This document shows, one piece after another, positions 1-12,167 of a DNA stretch of 64,000 nt. Each line of letters opens with the position of its first letter. The stretch's first letter is position 1. Location: assembly GCA_031216915.1 (NCBI GenBank), contig CM062294.1:35300936-35364935 (forward strand). The letters are read 5' to 3'. This stretch comes from Pictodentalium vernedei (lineage: Eukaryota; Mollusca; Scaphopoda; Dentaliida; Dentaliidae). A program made the position numbers and the translations under genes. Below the pieces are notes generated by a model. The model made no database searches. It saw only the letters and a list, made by a program, of their open reading frames with translations, and was not told the DNA's origin.

Positions 1-372
1 GATAACCGGTTCTCGTCAGATCACCGAAGATAAGCAACGTCGAGCGCGGTTAGTAGTTGGATGGGTGACCATTTCAGCGACTGATTCGCGCTCCCGCGTT
101 GTGTCCTTGGGCAAGGCACTTAACCCCGATTGCCTACATGGTGACGCTGTGTACTAAGGCGTACTGAGCGTCGAAAGTGCGTATGTCTTCAACCAATCTA
201 ACCCTGCCTGTGCCGCGGTGCAGAGTTCAGGGTTACGATGCTGGGGAGCTGGCAGCTGCTCGTCGTTGCTCGGTGGTTCTCTCCGTGTTCTCCGGCTTCC
301 TCCACCCGTAAAACTGTCACCGACATGATATGACCCTGGCTGTTAATGTGTCGTTAAACCCTAATAAAAAAA
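1..372 (+). mobile_element. 5S rRNA-derived SINE (SINE3 type), cut by window edge
   Basis: The first 75 bases resemble the internal part of 5S rRNA, including an A-box/IE-like stretch (AAGATAAGCAACGTCGAGC) and the TTGGATGGGTGACC box of the internal promoter. It then passes into a SINE body with GTTGTGTCCTTGGGCAAGG, a central section shared with the tRNA-type SINEs of this window, and the tail GTTAATGTGTCGTTAAACCC followed by an A-rich run. A second copy lies at 54,893-55,254. Known: such SINEs are transcribed by Pol III and mobilised by a LINE. The 5' end is missing only because the window begins here. Confidence 0.85.
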
Positions 373-617
373 AATTAGGAACTTCTGTTTAAATTATCGT
401 TATTGTATATTAGTGAATCAATAGCTATCGTTTTATTTAATGACCAGCTGGATTTATAGAGATTGTTTATAAACTGAAGATATTTCATTCATAACTTGAT
501 TTTAATCTGTGCTTACTACCCACTCCTCCCATTCGATTTTGATGATTGTCTTATTAACGAAATTTCTCTTTTTTTCAAATTAAAAAATATTTACTTGGCT
601 ACACAACACAGTTTCAT
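373..617. other. AT-rich spacer
   Basis: No recognisable gene or repeat beyond short A/T runs. Confidence 0.5.
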
Positions 618-856
618 TTAATCCTCTACCCAACGTAACGGCCAAAACCGACCAGCGCTTTTCTCAAAAATCGCCAATTAATTTTCATTATTTTTTCATT
701 GTTTTTCTCAAAAACATAGGTTATGACCCCTCGTCGTGCTCGTTCCAACGAGGAGTCATAACCTATGTTTTTGAGACAAACAATGAAAAAAAAATAGTTA
801 TTCAAGAATATTTTTTTGCAGGTGTCGTCTGCTTTTCATTTTAGGTAAAGGGTTAA
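618..856. mobile_element. TTAA-type palindromic MITE, family A (copy A1)
   Basis: It is flanked by TTAA at 618-621 and 853-856. The left end reads CCTCTACCCAACGTAACGG and the right end TTAGGTAAAGG. The centre (about 715-770) is an inverted repeat built on CATAGGTTATGACCCCTC and its complement; the left arm has lost part of the GGAACGAG segment. TTAA target and C-rich/G-rich ends are the hallmark of piggyBac-type transposons (established knowledge). No coding capacity. Confidence 0.85.
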
Positions 857-959
857 TCCGTCCGAATCTTTTAATTTAGCAATTATTTCTATCAACATTT
901 GTTTGTCTTTTAACCAAGTACGTTTAACTTTGGATGAGACTTTTATTGTTTCCCCCTAG

Positions 960-1313
960 GGGGCGCGGTGGTTCAGTAGGTAGAGGTGCAGACTGCAAGC
1001 CGAGAGGTCCTCAGTTCGAATCCCACCTGCGGCAACCGCGTTGTGTCTTTGGGCAAGACACTTCGCCCTCATTGCCCACGCGGGGGCACGGTGGAGATGT
1101 GTACTAAGGAGTAGAGTACGTCGACGGTGCACCTGTCTTCAAACAATGCGAACTCTGCTTGTGTGGAGTTGGTATGCTGGGGAGCTGACAGTTGCTCGCC
1201 GTTGCTCGGTGTTTTCTCCTAGTTTTCCGGCTTCCTCCACGCGTAATACTATCACGGTCATGATTAGCCATTGTGCAGAAATATGTGACCTTAAACACCA
1301 ATAAATAAAAACA
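960..1313 (+). mobile_element. tRNA-derived SINE, near full length
   Basis: The head GGGGGCGCGGTGGTTCAGTA has an A-box-like segment and is followed by GGTCCTCAGTTCGAATCCC, which contains a B box (GTTCGAATCC). The body carries GTTGTGTCTTTGGGCAAGAC, a section similar to the conserved centres of CORE/V-type SINEs, then a 3' part ending in CCTTAAACACCAATAAATAAA. The other copies in the window (50,968, 61,010 reversed, and the 3' piece at 6,868) share the same body and tail. It is a Pol III retroposon that needs LINE machinery. Confidence 0.88.
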
Positions 1314-1338
1314 TAAATATATAAATAAATATAAACTA

Positions 1339-2338
1339 TTATCTATTGACTAAAGTGAATTGTTTGATTTGATTGGTTGATAGATACGTGGTATGAGACC
1401 ATGATTTGATTGGTTGATATATACGTGGTATGAGACCATGATTTGATTGGTTGATAGATACGTGGTATGCGACCATGATTTGATTGGTTGATAGATACGT
1501 GGTATGAGACCATGATTTGATTGGTTGATAGATACGTGGTATGAGACCATGATTTGATTGGTTGATAGATACGTGGTATGAGACCATGATTTGATTGGTT
1601 GATAGATACGTGGTATGAGACCATGATTTGATTGGTTGATATATACGTGGTATGAGACCATGATTTGATTGGTTGATGGATACGTGGTATGCGACCATGA
1701 TTTGATTGGTTGATAGATACGTGGTATGAGACCATGATTTGATTGGTTGATAGATACGTGGTATGAGACCATGATTTGATTGGTTGATAGATACGTGGTA
1801 TGAGACCATGATTTGATTGGTTGATAGATACGTGGAGACCATGATTTCATTGGTTGATAGATACGTGGTATGAGACCATGATTTGATTGGTTGATAGATA
1901 CGTGGTATGAGACCATATTCATTGAAACCCACGATACGTCCGCCCAGCCACTGACAAATTTCCCATACCCAGTGGAAGCCTCGTTCCGAAATCTACAAAT
2001 TGTCCATACCCCGTAGAAGACGCGTCATTCCAGTTTTACAGTGTACATGTATCATATTTTAATTTTTTATCTCCAAAATATAGCTCATGACCCCTTATTG
2101 GAATGAGCTTGTCGAGTACCCTCCAATGTGGGGTCCATAAGCTATGTTTCTGAGACAAAAAAGAAATTCAATAATTTTTCTTATGCTAGTTATATCGGCA
2201 TATTTTCACAAAAACTCTTTTGCACAAAAATTCCACAGAAACCTGTGTGGCTCAACAATGGAAGATAAAAGAACTCATGCTGTGTGTGTTCACACATGAA
2301 ATAGACTGTACTTCTAAAACGGAAAGTCAATAGATAAA
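1339..2338 (+). mobile_element. Foldback DNA element, family C, with internal minisatellite
   Basis: The terminal inverted repeats are TTATCTATTGACT at the left and its complement, GTCAATAGATAAA, at the right. An inverted copy of about 495 bp lies at 22,973-23,468. This copy is twice as long because a 37-bp segment near one end has been amplified. The centre (about 2,085-2,160) holds a weak palindrome related to the core of family A (ATGACCCC...TTGGAATGAGC). No ORF other than repeat-driven ones. Confidence 0.75.
1368..1918. repeat. 37-bp minisatellite, about 15 units
   Basis: The unit begins TTTGATTGGTTGATAGATAC and ends GGTATGAGACCATGA. Most units are nearly identical; one near 1,826 has a short deletion and a few carry ATATAT or GCGACC variants. 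The unit exists as a single copy in the sister element at about 23,404-23,440, so the array grew inside the transposon. Because 37 is not a multiple of 3, it produces long open frames in all three - strand frames, which I regard as artefacts. Confidence 0.95.
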
Positions 2339-2341
2339 TTC

Positions 2342-2433
2342 GTTACTCCGTGTCTGATCTCCTTCGGCCTCATGGGATACGGCTGGCTTCGGGTAGGTAA
2401 ACACCCGTACCACTTGATCAGACACGGGGTAAC
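2342..2433. repeat. Eroded palindrome next to family C element
   Basis: It reads GTTACTCCGTGTCTGATC at the left and GATCAGACACGGGGTAAC at the right, with the inner CGTATCCC/GGGATACG arms partly deleted. It is the decayed sister of the 138-bp palindrome at 22,832-22,969 and lies the same few bases from the terminus of the family C element. Confidence 0.75.
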
Positions 2434-3424
<991 letters not shown>

Positions 3425-3425
3425 G

Positions 3426-3459
<34 letters not shown>

Positions 3460-3460
3460 G
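3425..3460. repeat. (ACAG)n microsatellite
   Basis: About nine tetranucleotide units. The same tetranucleotide forms a longer array at 33,600-33,742. Confidence 0.95.
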
Positions 3461-3709
3461 AGACAATATGGAGAGGTATGGTAGCACATCCATGTGCACA
3501 TACAGTCGGTGTGCACAGGGGTGCATATAAAAATATCAACATGTATTGACCATGTAAGCCAGGCAGACAGTCAACCAACAGAACATATATGTACTCTGGA
3601 TATACATATGTTATCAATGCATATTAGAAAAGGCAGACAAACACATAAAATATCAACACGTTTGAAGCAAATGTTCACCATATATAACAAACACACACAA
3701 ATACATACT

Positions 3710-3710
<1 letters not shown>

Positions 3711-3784
<74 letters not shown>

Positions 3785-3805
3785 AAAAGAAAGAAAGAAA
3801 GAAAT
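3711..3805. repeat. (GAAA)n microsatellite
   Basis: About 24 purine-only GAAA units with one interruption near 3,786. An ORF through it reads as KKERKKER repeats and is not a gene. Confidence 0.97.
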
Positions 3806-4127
3806 ATATCACATAGCTGGTAAACTTGTTTCTATGGAAAAAAAATTAAGTGGTTACTTTGCCTTAATAACATCCTCTATATTTTCAAGAATATCAAACT
3901 TTAGTCGTTTACCCATATTAAGCTTGTCGCATATGAAACCGTTCCGTTGATAAGCCATTTCTATTTAACTGTGATTATACAGGCAACATATCAAATTCAA
4001 GTGTTAAGTAATTTTTTATTTTGACTGTTTTCATACTCTTGTCTTTTCCCTTCGCAACAGTAATGTTTTTTAATGAAAAACTCTGTTGTGCGTCTCGGCT
4101 CTGAAGACTTTTATACGGCATGGTCTC

Positions 4128-4330
4128 GGTGCGTCCTTATTCCCCGAAGAGAGACGGTGAGGTGCGTCCTTGTTCCCTGAAGGGACACGGTGAGGTGCAT
4201 CCTTATTCCCTGAAGGGAAACGGTGAGGTGCGTTTTTATTCCCCGAAGGGAGACGGTGAGGCGCGTCCTTATTCTCTGTAGGGAGACGGTGAGATGCGTC
4301 CTTATTCCCCGAAGGGAGATGGTCAGCTGT
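4128..4330 (-). repeat. 33-bp minisatellite, about 6 units, open on the - strand
   Basis: The unit is close to GTGCGTCCTTATTCCCCGAA plus GGGAGACGGTGAG. Since 33 is a multiple of 3, the - strand stays open for 87 codons (4,333 to 4,070) as an 11-residue repeat of the type PSGNKDAPHRL. Differences among units include substitutions that change the repeat peptide. No flanking domain, signal peptide or splice context supports a gene, so I call it a repeat, with a low chance of being a low-complexity exon. Confidence 0.85.
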
Positions 4331-4394
4331 CACAATGTCGTTTAGGGAGACGTATGTCCTGACGACTATTGTTTACTATTAAACATTTTTTTCA

Positions 4395-4920
4395 GAGTTG
4401 TTTTCTTTCTCATTCTCTTCTAAATATTTTAATCTTATGTTAATTTTTCTAGAATATTCAGCTGGAATATTGTTCGCTTTTGTTAGCATTCTCTCTGAAT
4501 TCAATAATATTATCCTCCAAACTTGTGATTCTCTCCTTCAAACTGCCGTTCTCCATCCCGAACTAATCTTGCTCATCGCGCATTTCTGATTTTCAGATGC
4601 CCGGGCACATATGTTTTTTCTAAATCGATTATCGTTTTGTTTAATATTGCTGTAAACCTATCTTCAACCCCACCGATCATTTTACTAAAGTTGGAGGAAC
4701 AAGCCACTCTCAATTCATTAAATGTTTCACGTAACATACTATCCGCATCTTGTTTGGATGGGAAAGATTGTATTGTGGTGTACATTTTAGTAACACAGTC
4801 TGTAATCTCTTGGAGATTTGACACACCAGAGTGAAGTCTCACAAGTAAGTCTGAATTTGGGCGATTTGTAAGGCTTACTATTGCCTTTTTGGGCACTTGA
4901 TTTTCTCCCTGACATGATAA
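4395..4920 (-). pseudogene. L1-type ORF1-like coiled-coil fragment, frameshifted
   Basis: On the - strand one frame from 4,920 to 4,573 encodes a hydrophilic helical segment (for example FTAILNKTIIDLEKTYVPG). After a frameshift another frame (from 4,556) continues with LKERITSLEDNIIEFREN and then ANKSEQYS. The pattern of coiled coil followed by a (S/N)EQYSRR-like motif is typical of ORF1 proteins of L1-like LINEs, which bind RNA as trimers. Here the arginines after EQYS are disrupted. The apparent N-terminus (MLGEGLSC) lies inside the adjoining MITE and is accidental. A related fragment lies at 7,262-7,372 in the opposite orientation. Family assignment is inferred from pattern alone. Confidence 0.5.
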
Positions 4921-5157
4921 CCCTTCACCTAACATGAAAAGCAGACGACACTCTGAAACAAAATTCTTGAGTAACTATTTTTTTTATTTTTGTCTCAAAA
5001 ACATAGGTTATGACCCTTCATTGGAACGAGCTCAGCGAGCTCGTTCCAAAGAAGGGTCATAACCTATGTTTTTGATACAAGAAATGAAAAAAATTAATTG
5101 ACAACTTGTGTGATTAGCGCTGGCCGGCTTTTGCCATTACGTGGGGTATAGGGTTAA
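4917..5157. mobile_element. TTAA-type palindromic MITE, family A (copy A2)
   Basis: Left flank ATAA (mutated TTAA), right flank TTAA at 5,154-5,157. The left end is CCCTTCACCTAACATG, the reverse of the usual orientation; the right end is ACGTGGGGTATAGGG. The palindrome at about 5,003-5,070 has arms TGACCCTTC/GAAGGGTCA and centre GAGCTCAGCGAGCTC. The C-to-T change in the left arm is matched by G-to-A in the right arm. Confidence 0.85.
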
Positions 5158-6808
5158 TAGTGTAAAGGATTACATGTTGTGTGCTTTATTTTATTACACA
5201 CCCGTATGTTCATATTACAGACAGTGTAACAGTACCAGTGTCAGGCGCCATTATCGATGTAAAGGATTACACGTTGTGTGCTTTATTTTATTACACACCC
5301 GTATGTTCAGATTACAGACACTGGAACAGTACCAGTGTCAAGCACCATTATCGATGTAAAGGATTACATGTTGTGTGCTTTATTTTATTACACACCCGTA
5401 TGTTCATATTACAGACAGTGTAACAGTACCAGTGTCAGGCGCCATTATCGATGTAAAGGATTACACGTTGTGTGCTTTATTTTATTACACACCCGTATGT
5501 TCAGATTACAGACAGTGTAACAGTACCAGTGTCAGGCGCCATTATCGATGTAAAGGATTACACGTTGTGTGCTTTATTTTATTACACACCCGTATGTTCA
5601 TATTACAGACAGTGGAACAGTACCAGTGTCAGGCGCCATTATCGATGTAAAGGATTACACGTTGTGTGCTTTATTTTATTACACACCCGTATGTTCATAT
5701 TACAGTCACTGAAACAGTACCAGTGTCAGGCGCCATTATCGATGTAAAGGATTACACGTTGTGTGCTTTATTTTATTACACACCCGTATGTTCATATTAC
5801 AGACAGTGTAACAGTACCAGTGTCAGGCGCCATTATCGATGTAAAGGATTACACGTTGTGTGCTTTATTTTATTACACACCCGTATGTTCATATTACAGA
5901 CAGTGTAACAGTACCAGTGTCAGGCGCCATTATCGATGTAAAGGATTACACGTTGTGTGCTTTATTTTATTACACACCCGTATGTTCATATTACAGACAG
6001 TGTAACAGTACCAGTGTCAGGCGCCATTATCGATGTAAAGGATTACACGTTGTGTGCTTTATTTTATTACACACCCGTATGTTCAGATTACAGACACTGG
6101 AACAGTACCAGTGTCAAGCACCATTATCGATGTAAAGGATTACATGTTGTGTGCTTTATTTTATTACACACCCGTATGTTCATATTACAGTCACTGAAAC
6201 AGTACCAGTGTCAGGCGCCATTATCGATGTAAAGGATTACACGTTGTGTGCTTTATTTTATTACACACCCGTATGTTCATATTACAGACAGTGTAACAGT
6301 ACCAGTGTCAGGCGCCATTATCGATGTAAAGGATTACACGTTGTGTGCTTTATTTTATTACACACCCGTATGTTCATATTACAGACAGTGTAACAGTACC
6401 AGTGTCAGGCGCCATTATCGATGTAAAGGATTACACGTTGTGTGCTTTATTTTATTACACACCCGTATGTTCATATTACAGACAGTGTAACAGTACCAGT
6501 GTCAGGCGCCATTATCGATGTAAAGGATTACACGTTGTGTGCTTTATTTTATTACACACCCGTATGTTCAGATTACAGACACTGGAACAGTACCAGTGTC
6601 AAGCACCATTATCGATGTAAAGGATTACATGTTGTGTGCTTTATTTTATTACACACCCGTATGTTCATATTACAGACAGTGTAACAGTGCCAGTGTCAGG
6701 CGCCATTATCGATGTAAAGGATTACACGTTGTGTGCTTTATTTTATTACACACCCGTATGTTCATATTACAGACACTGAAACAGTACCAGTGTCAGGCGC
6801 CATTATCG
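5157..6808. repeat. 97-bp satellite, 17 units with 5-unit higher-order repeat
   Basis: The unit begins GTAAAGGATTACACGTTGTG and includes TTTATTTTATTACACACCCG and a cluster of ACAGT/ACTGT motifs. Unit variants are TCACTGAAAC, ACACTGGAAC with GTCAAGCACC, and ACAGTGTAAC. Units 6-10 (from 5,642) and 11-15 (from 6,127) have the same order of variants, giving a 485-bp higher-order repeat. Overlapping ORFs of 80-91 codons arise every 97 bp from frame rotation and are not genes. It begins directly at the TTAA of MITE A2. Confidence 0.95.
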
Positions 6809-6867
6809 AAACTAATTAAGACTTTTATGCTCATGAATAATTACAAAGGTGGAGTTTTACTGTTCGT

Positions 6868-6992
6868 TTTGGAGGTGGCAGCTGCTCGCAGATGTTCGGT
6901 GGTTCTCTCCGGGTACTACCGATTCCTCCACCCGCAAAACTGTTACGATCATGATTAGCCATTGTGCATAAGTATGTGGCCTTAAACATCAA
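6868..6992 (+). mobile_element. 3' fragment of tRNA-type SINE
   Basis: Matches the 3' third of the SINE: GGCAGCTGCTCGCAG, GGTTCTCTCCGGGTAC, and the tail GGCCTTAAACATCAATAAAT. The 5' part is absent, consistent with 5' truncation or later deletion. Confidence 0.85.
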
Positions 6993-7261
6993 TAAATAAA
7001 TAACTAATTACTGTTCGTTTTCCTGACAGAGATCATGTATCTGTGTTGACTATTGATACTAGTTTTAGCATTGCTGTGCATCAAACATTTTTGGATGAAA
7101 ACCGGTAATTCCGACAGATACATATAGCTGAAGGTTCTCATTGGTTATTTTCCACTGAACGTTGCAAAGTGAAAGAACCAGTCTAACAAGAGAACTCGAG
7201 CACGCGAAGGGTACTTTTTATCGGATCGCACTAGAGCTTTCTGGTTAAAATTACTAGTATT

Positions 7262-7372
7262 ATTGAACTCAGACAGAATGCTAATAAAAGCGAACAATAT
7301 TCCAGCGAAATATTCTAGAAAATTAACATAAGGTTAAAATATTTAGGAAAGAATGAGAAAGAAAACATGTAA
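7262..7372 (+). pseudogene. Second copy of the L1-type ORF1-like fragment
   Basis: About 110 bp closely match the complement of 4,400-4,510: ATGCTAATAAAAGCGAACAA and GAATGAGAAAGAAAACA. It encodes the same NANKSEQYS segment. Only this short piece is shared, in inverted orientation with a spacing of about 2.8 kb. Confidence 0.5.
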
Positions 7373-7844
7373 TCGTGAGAAATGTGTAGTGCCCCCCCAA
7401 AAGCCTCTCATTTGCCATATTCTGTCAGTCCTCTTTAAAACTACTCTTGTGTTCCAAATAATGGTAAGGTGCTGAATGATAGCAGGGGTGGACATTATTG
7501 TCAGAATACATAACAGTAGGGTGTAGAACATTGTATTACAATTTTCAAGGTGTGATATTTATGTATATCCATCCATGAAATCAGCCATACACTGACTATA
7601 TTAGCCTAGGATGTCCTGAAAACTTTTGTTGGATGAAGCCATTGAACCAATAAAGAGGCAGAACTTCTAAAAAAGTCATTTTTGCTGTCTGGCAGTGAGA
7701 AAAAAATACTGGCCCAAATAAGATTCACAGGGGGTGGAAAAAGTTTGAAAAAATATTAATAGTATGGATATGATTATTTGGAACACTAAAGTACTTACTA
7801 AATGCAAATTCAAAATAATTTAAAATTTAAAATTGAGAAGATAT

Positions 7845-8103
7845 ACAGTACGTGGAGAGTGTATTATCACTAAATCACCCGCAGAGTGGAGATTCCGCCC
7901 AAGCAATAATTGCAAATTTGTTGCAAAGTATAACCAGCACCAGCAAAGTTTCAGCCAATGGACCTCCGGGTTTAACCCGGAGGTCCATTGGCTGAAACAT
8001 TGCTTTGTTTTTTTTGTCGATATGTAGAAAATTTGAAAGTTATAGCTTGGGTAATAACTCCACGCCACGGGTGTTTGGTTGCAGTCCACTCTCCTCGTAC
8101 TGT
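7845..8103. mobile_element. Foldback MITE, family H, with perfect central palindrome
   Basis: The ends ACAGTACGTGGAGAGTG and CACTCTCCTCGTACTGT are inverted repeats. The centre (7,948-7,998) is a perfect 51-bp palindrome, GTTTCAGCCAATGGACCTCC around GGGTTTAACCC. The same core occurs at 54,327-54,374, shortened in the middle. No coding capacity. Confidence 0.75.
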
Positions 8104-9300
8104 AGGACCAGACACCTAAAAATTATTTTTGTCTTAAATCCGACACCAAGAAGAAAATATTGAAAGAGCAATTCAGATAACAAATTGGTGACTCGGTCTA
8201 GTATAGATGTACCAAATAATAAAAATATACATCAATTTTTAAATATATTATCAATAGAAATACGTTGGACCTAACTGGTGAGAACAACCCAACTCCTTTT
8301 ATTTCTCTTTCAGCATCTGACAAAGGCTTCTGTAGTATTCATTTCGAGAGATTTTGAGAAAACTCTGTTTGACAAGTAATGTGGGAAGGGTGTGTGTGTG
8401 TGTGTGTGGGGGGGGGGGGGGTAATTGTGTAAAACTGGTTGAGAGAACAAAATATGTGACATTTTCTTGCAATTATCCTGAAATTTGTTCTCGCTTTGTA
8501 TGTAGTAAATGTGGCCTACCTAAAGTCTATATTGTTTAGTGCAGCCCAAATAAACAGAAGGCTAAATTTCATATCAGAAACTTTAATTTATACTCATACT
8601 AAGTTAGAGTGAGAAATAAAACTTACCAAGAATTCACCCAGAATGGAAATTGGAATCACAAACAGTCCTAGTTAAACTAGACGATCGAATGAATGCCCTG
8701 GAAGGTTATTATTGCACAAAAATGTATTTTGTGGTCCAGTGTGTATTGTTGTTACAGTTACAACAGAAATGACTGATGTCTACAAACAATAGCCGAATGC
8801 TACAAACAATAGCCTAACACACACAGCACTGGAAATCCGAATTCAACTTCAGTTTCAGTTAAAAAATCACGAAATTTAAATAGAGCGACCTAAGGACGAG
8901 AAGTGTTGGCAATAGCTCAGCTTGACTTTGTCAAGTGGAGATAAAAATGGTGTCAGAATTGAGTTCTGAAGTGCGTCGAATGGGTTTGAAAGGTGTGCGT
9001 TCACAAAATAAAAATGAGTTCATAAATAAAGTCTCTGCTTGGTGAAAGAGATGATGAGATGAGAAAAAAGAGGAAATGAAAAGAAAACATGCCTATTCAA
9101 TCAGTGGAAATAAAAAAGAGAAAAAAGAAGATGAAATACCAAGCATAATAAAAGCAGCAATGACTGAACTGGTTACTGTGAAGGTGACATAGTAAAATAC
9201 TCTCTAAAGGCATGTGCGGCCAATTGTTTCCCACTCCCATAAAATGAGAGCAGACCATCAAGGGATTTTTCAAAATGTTTGACGTCAAGATTACAAAATA
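8104..9300. other. Spacer, possibly decayed left flank of the Polinton
   Basis: Contains a (GT)n-poly-G run at about 8,394-8,422. From about 8,940 a short frame reads MVSELSSEVRRMGLKGVRS and is followed by purine-rich, lysine-rich codons; it could be Polinton debris but I cannot assign it. Confidence 0.3.
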
Positions 9301-9528
9301 GTTTCATCCTAAAAAGTTCTTGAATGAAATAAAACCTAGCATGTTGGATGCATTTTTTCGAGTGCAAGGCAGTGGTATCAAAACGAAAATGCTATTGAAG
9401 TGTTGGATGGAGAAGATCGATCTGAACACAGGTGAAACCACGGGAAAACGTCTTATTTTCAATCTCGCACAAAAAACGTGACCGAATGCTCGTCTTTATC
9501 CGATTTCTTCTACAACATGAAAGAAACA

Positions 9529-10260
9529 ATAAATAGAGGATATGGAATGAGTGTTTTTCTCATATAATATTTATGAAACGAGTCTTAGAATTTTCCGTTT
9601 TGGCGAGCCTCTGGCGAGCCCAAACGGAAAATTCAGACGAGTTTTATAAATATTATATGAGAAAAACACTCATTTCATATTCTATTTATCATATGACACA
9701 CACGCACAAATTAGCCACTTAGTATGACTTTTTAATCCATCACCTAACTTGAGTTGCAGACGGCACTTTGAAAGAACATTCTCATATAACTAAAAAATTT
9801 CATTTTTTGCTTCCAAAACATAGGTTATGACCCCTCATTGGAACGAGCTCGTCGAACTCGTTCCAATGAGGGGTCATAACCTATGTTTTGGAAGCAAAAA
9901 GTGAAACTATAAAAAAAAATGAATGGCGTTTTTCTTGTTGGTAAAAGATTAATACAATATAACCCACCCTAAATAGGGCAGATAACGTAAATTCTCCCTA
10001 CTGAAATTATGCAAATGTAACCCAGTTGTATTTTGTTTAGCCAATCAAATTGTCCAGTTTTGAGATTGACCAATGAACGCTCCCAACTCTAATTATGCAA
10101 ATTATGAAAATGTGGCTCAGTTGTATTTTGTTCAGCCAATCAAATTGTCCAGTTTTGAAATTGACCAATGAAATTGACGGAAGGTTTTATTTATCACTGA
10201 TTAATATGAAAACAAAATATCAAATGTTTTAAAGTGAACAAAACGGACGAGTCATATGAT
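9529..10260. mobile_element. 730-bp repeat L, copy 1, inserted in the polymerase
   Basis: It starts with a foldback (9,529-9,689, TATGGAATGAGTGTTTTTCT and its complement with ATTTTCCGTTTTGGCGAG in the middle). A second segment follows that begins TATCATATGAC and ends GTCATATGATA, so it has short inverted ends. It contains a diverged TTAA MITE at 9,736-9,948 and two copies of the motif AGCCAATCAAATTGT. A direct copy lies at 18,206-18,912. Coding blocks of the polymerase lie on both sides. Confidence 0.75.
9732..9952. mobile_element. TTAA MITE, diverged family A, inside repeat L copy 1
   Basis: Flanked by TTAA at 9,732-9,735 and 9,949-9,952. Ends TCCATCACCTAACTTG and TTGGTAAAAGA. Central palindrome at about 9,820-9,890 with centre GAGCTCGTCGAACTC and A/T at the variable arm position (CTCATTGG/CCAATGAG). 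Confidence 0.8.
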
Positions 10261-12167
10261 AATACAATCTATGGCACAGTATCAAAACGAAGGTAGCAAT
10301 TGGATTTTCGGCGAAGTATTGAATCTAGAAATTCATATCGACAAGTACGATCCATTGCGAACATCATCGTTTGGCCTTATTTCAAAGAAAATAAAAAATC
10401 TGTGATCAATGTGAAAAATAAAAAAGACAGTCAATGCTTTAAATGGGCTGTCACAACTGTCTTATATCCCATAGAAAAGAACACTAAAGAACACAAATAG
10501 AATGACAAAGTGTGTGGAAACTTCTGAGAATTTAAATTGGTTAGGAATGAATTTTCCGACTTGGCTGCGTGACATCAATTGTTTTGAAAATCAAAATCCA
10601 ACGATCGCCGTCAACGTTTTGGGATATGACAATTACAAAAATGTCCTCTGAGGATAAGTTCACAAAAAATCACGAGAGAAACATTAATTTATTATTAATC
10701 TCAGAAAACTATAATCAACATTACTGTTGGATCAAGAACATGAGTCACTTATTGGCGATACAGACTAGTGGACACAAGGGTGGGAGATTTTTCTGTTTTA
10801 ACTGTTTGAATTCCTTCCAATGCAAAGAGTCGCTGGAATATCACGAGGAATACAGCAACTCAAATCAATGTGTTATGGTCGACATGCCCAAACTGCACAC
10901 GTTCATTAAATTCATAAATCACAATAGAAAACTTATAGTGCTTTTTGTGGTGTATGCCGATTTCGAATGTTCCGTGATGAAAATGAGTTTGTGTCAGACA
11001 GACGATCATCCGACTTACACCAAACAATATCAGAAGCACACACTGTCTGGTTGTTGTTTTTACGTAAAATGTTCTTTTGACGATCGATATTCTTCGGGTC
11101 CATACACCTACACGAAACAGTCAGATGATGGCATTTGTGGCTCGAAAATTCATGGAATCAAAAAATTATACGAAAAATTTAAAATTCCCGAGAAGACGAT
11201 CATCACAGACGATCAAATATAAGACTATAAAAGAACCACCAAATGTCACATCTGTGGAAAACTATTCACCGAAACTTGGGCACCTGAATGCAAGAAAGTA
11301 AGAGATCACGATCACTACATGGGTAAATCTCGAAGTGCCTCACACAATAATTGCATTTTAAAATATCAAGATGCTAAGTTATTCCAGTGATATTTCAAAG
11401 TCTTTTGGGTTATGAGAGTCATCTGTTTGCGAAGAATAAGCAAAGGATATATAAACTTCATCGATAAGAGCAAGGAACAATACATTTCTTTTGCAAAATG
11501 GATAGTCGTAGACAGAAAGAGGAAAAAAATAGATGTAGAAATGTTAGCAGTCGATATCAAGAGAGAAGTACGTTTCATAGATAGTTTTAAACTCATGTTG
11601 ACCAGTCTCGAAAAATTAGTTCGTAATTCAGGAAAGCAGAAATTCGAGATCATGATTGAACACTTTAAAAATAAGCCCCATTTAGAGAGTGTGTTGTGGA
11701 AATGAGTCTATCCGCTATGATTACATGAATGGTTTACACAAATTCGATGAGTCGAAGTTACCTTCCAAAATTCATTTTCATTTGAAATTATACGATGCTG
11801 GCATTTCCAACGTCGACTCTGAACACGCTCAACATGTCAGAAATATTCGACATGAAATCCATGAGAGATTATCACGATCTCTCTCTGCTTCTTTTGGTAG
11901 ACGTGTTCGAAAATTTTCGTGATGTCTGTAGAAGACATTGCGGTCTAGATCTGGTTTGGTTTTACACGGCTCCCGACTTGCTCTGGTATGAACTGTTGAA
12001 AACGACCGAAATCCATCCTGAATTATTATCCTACGTGGACAGGTTGCTCACGTTTGAAAAGGGTGTGAGAGGTGGAGTGTCGACGATATCTGATAGATGT
12101 AAAAGCAAACAATTGCTACATGGATGAAGGATTCGATGCGCAAGAACTGAGTGAATACATAACATAT

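Noticed and set aside
1..80. A 5S rRNA gene
   Set aside because: Only the internal 5S part is present and it leads into a SINE body; the second copy at 54.9 kb has the same structure.
960..1035. A functional tRNA gene
   Set aside because: The tRNA-like head is followed by a SINE body and tail and repeats at 50,968 and 61,300; cloverleaf pairing is not maintained.
1339..1932. Three overlapping long - strand ORFs (130-197 codons)
   Set aside because: They read through the 37-bp minisatellite in all frames and have no other content.
5141..6958. Ladder of 80-139 codon ORFs, and a CRISPR-like look of regular repeats
   Set aside because: A 97-bp satellite with no unique spacers; the ORFs rotate through frames with each unit. 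The organism is a eukaryote.
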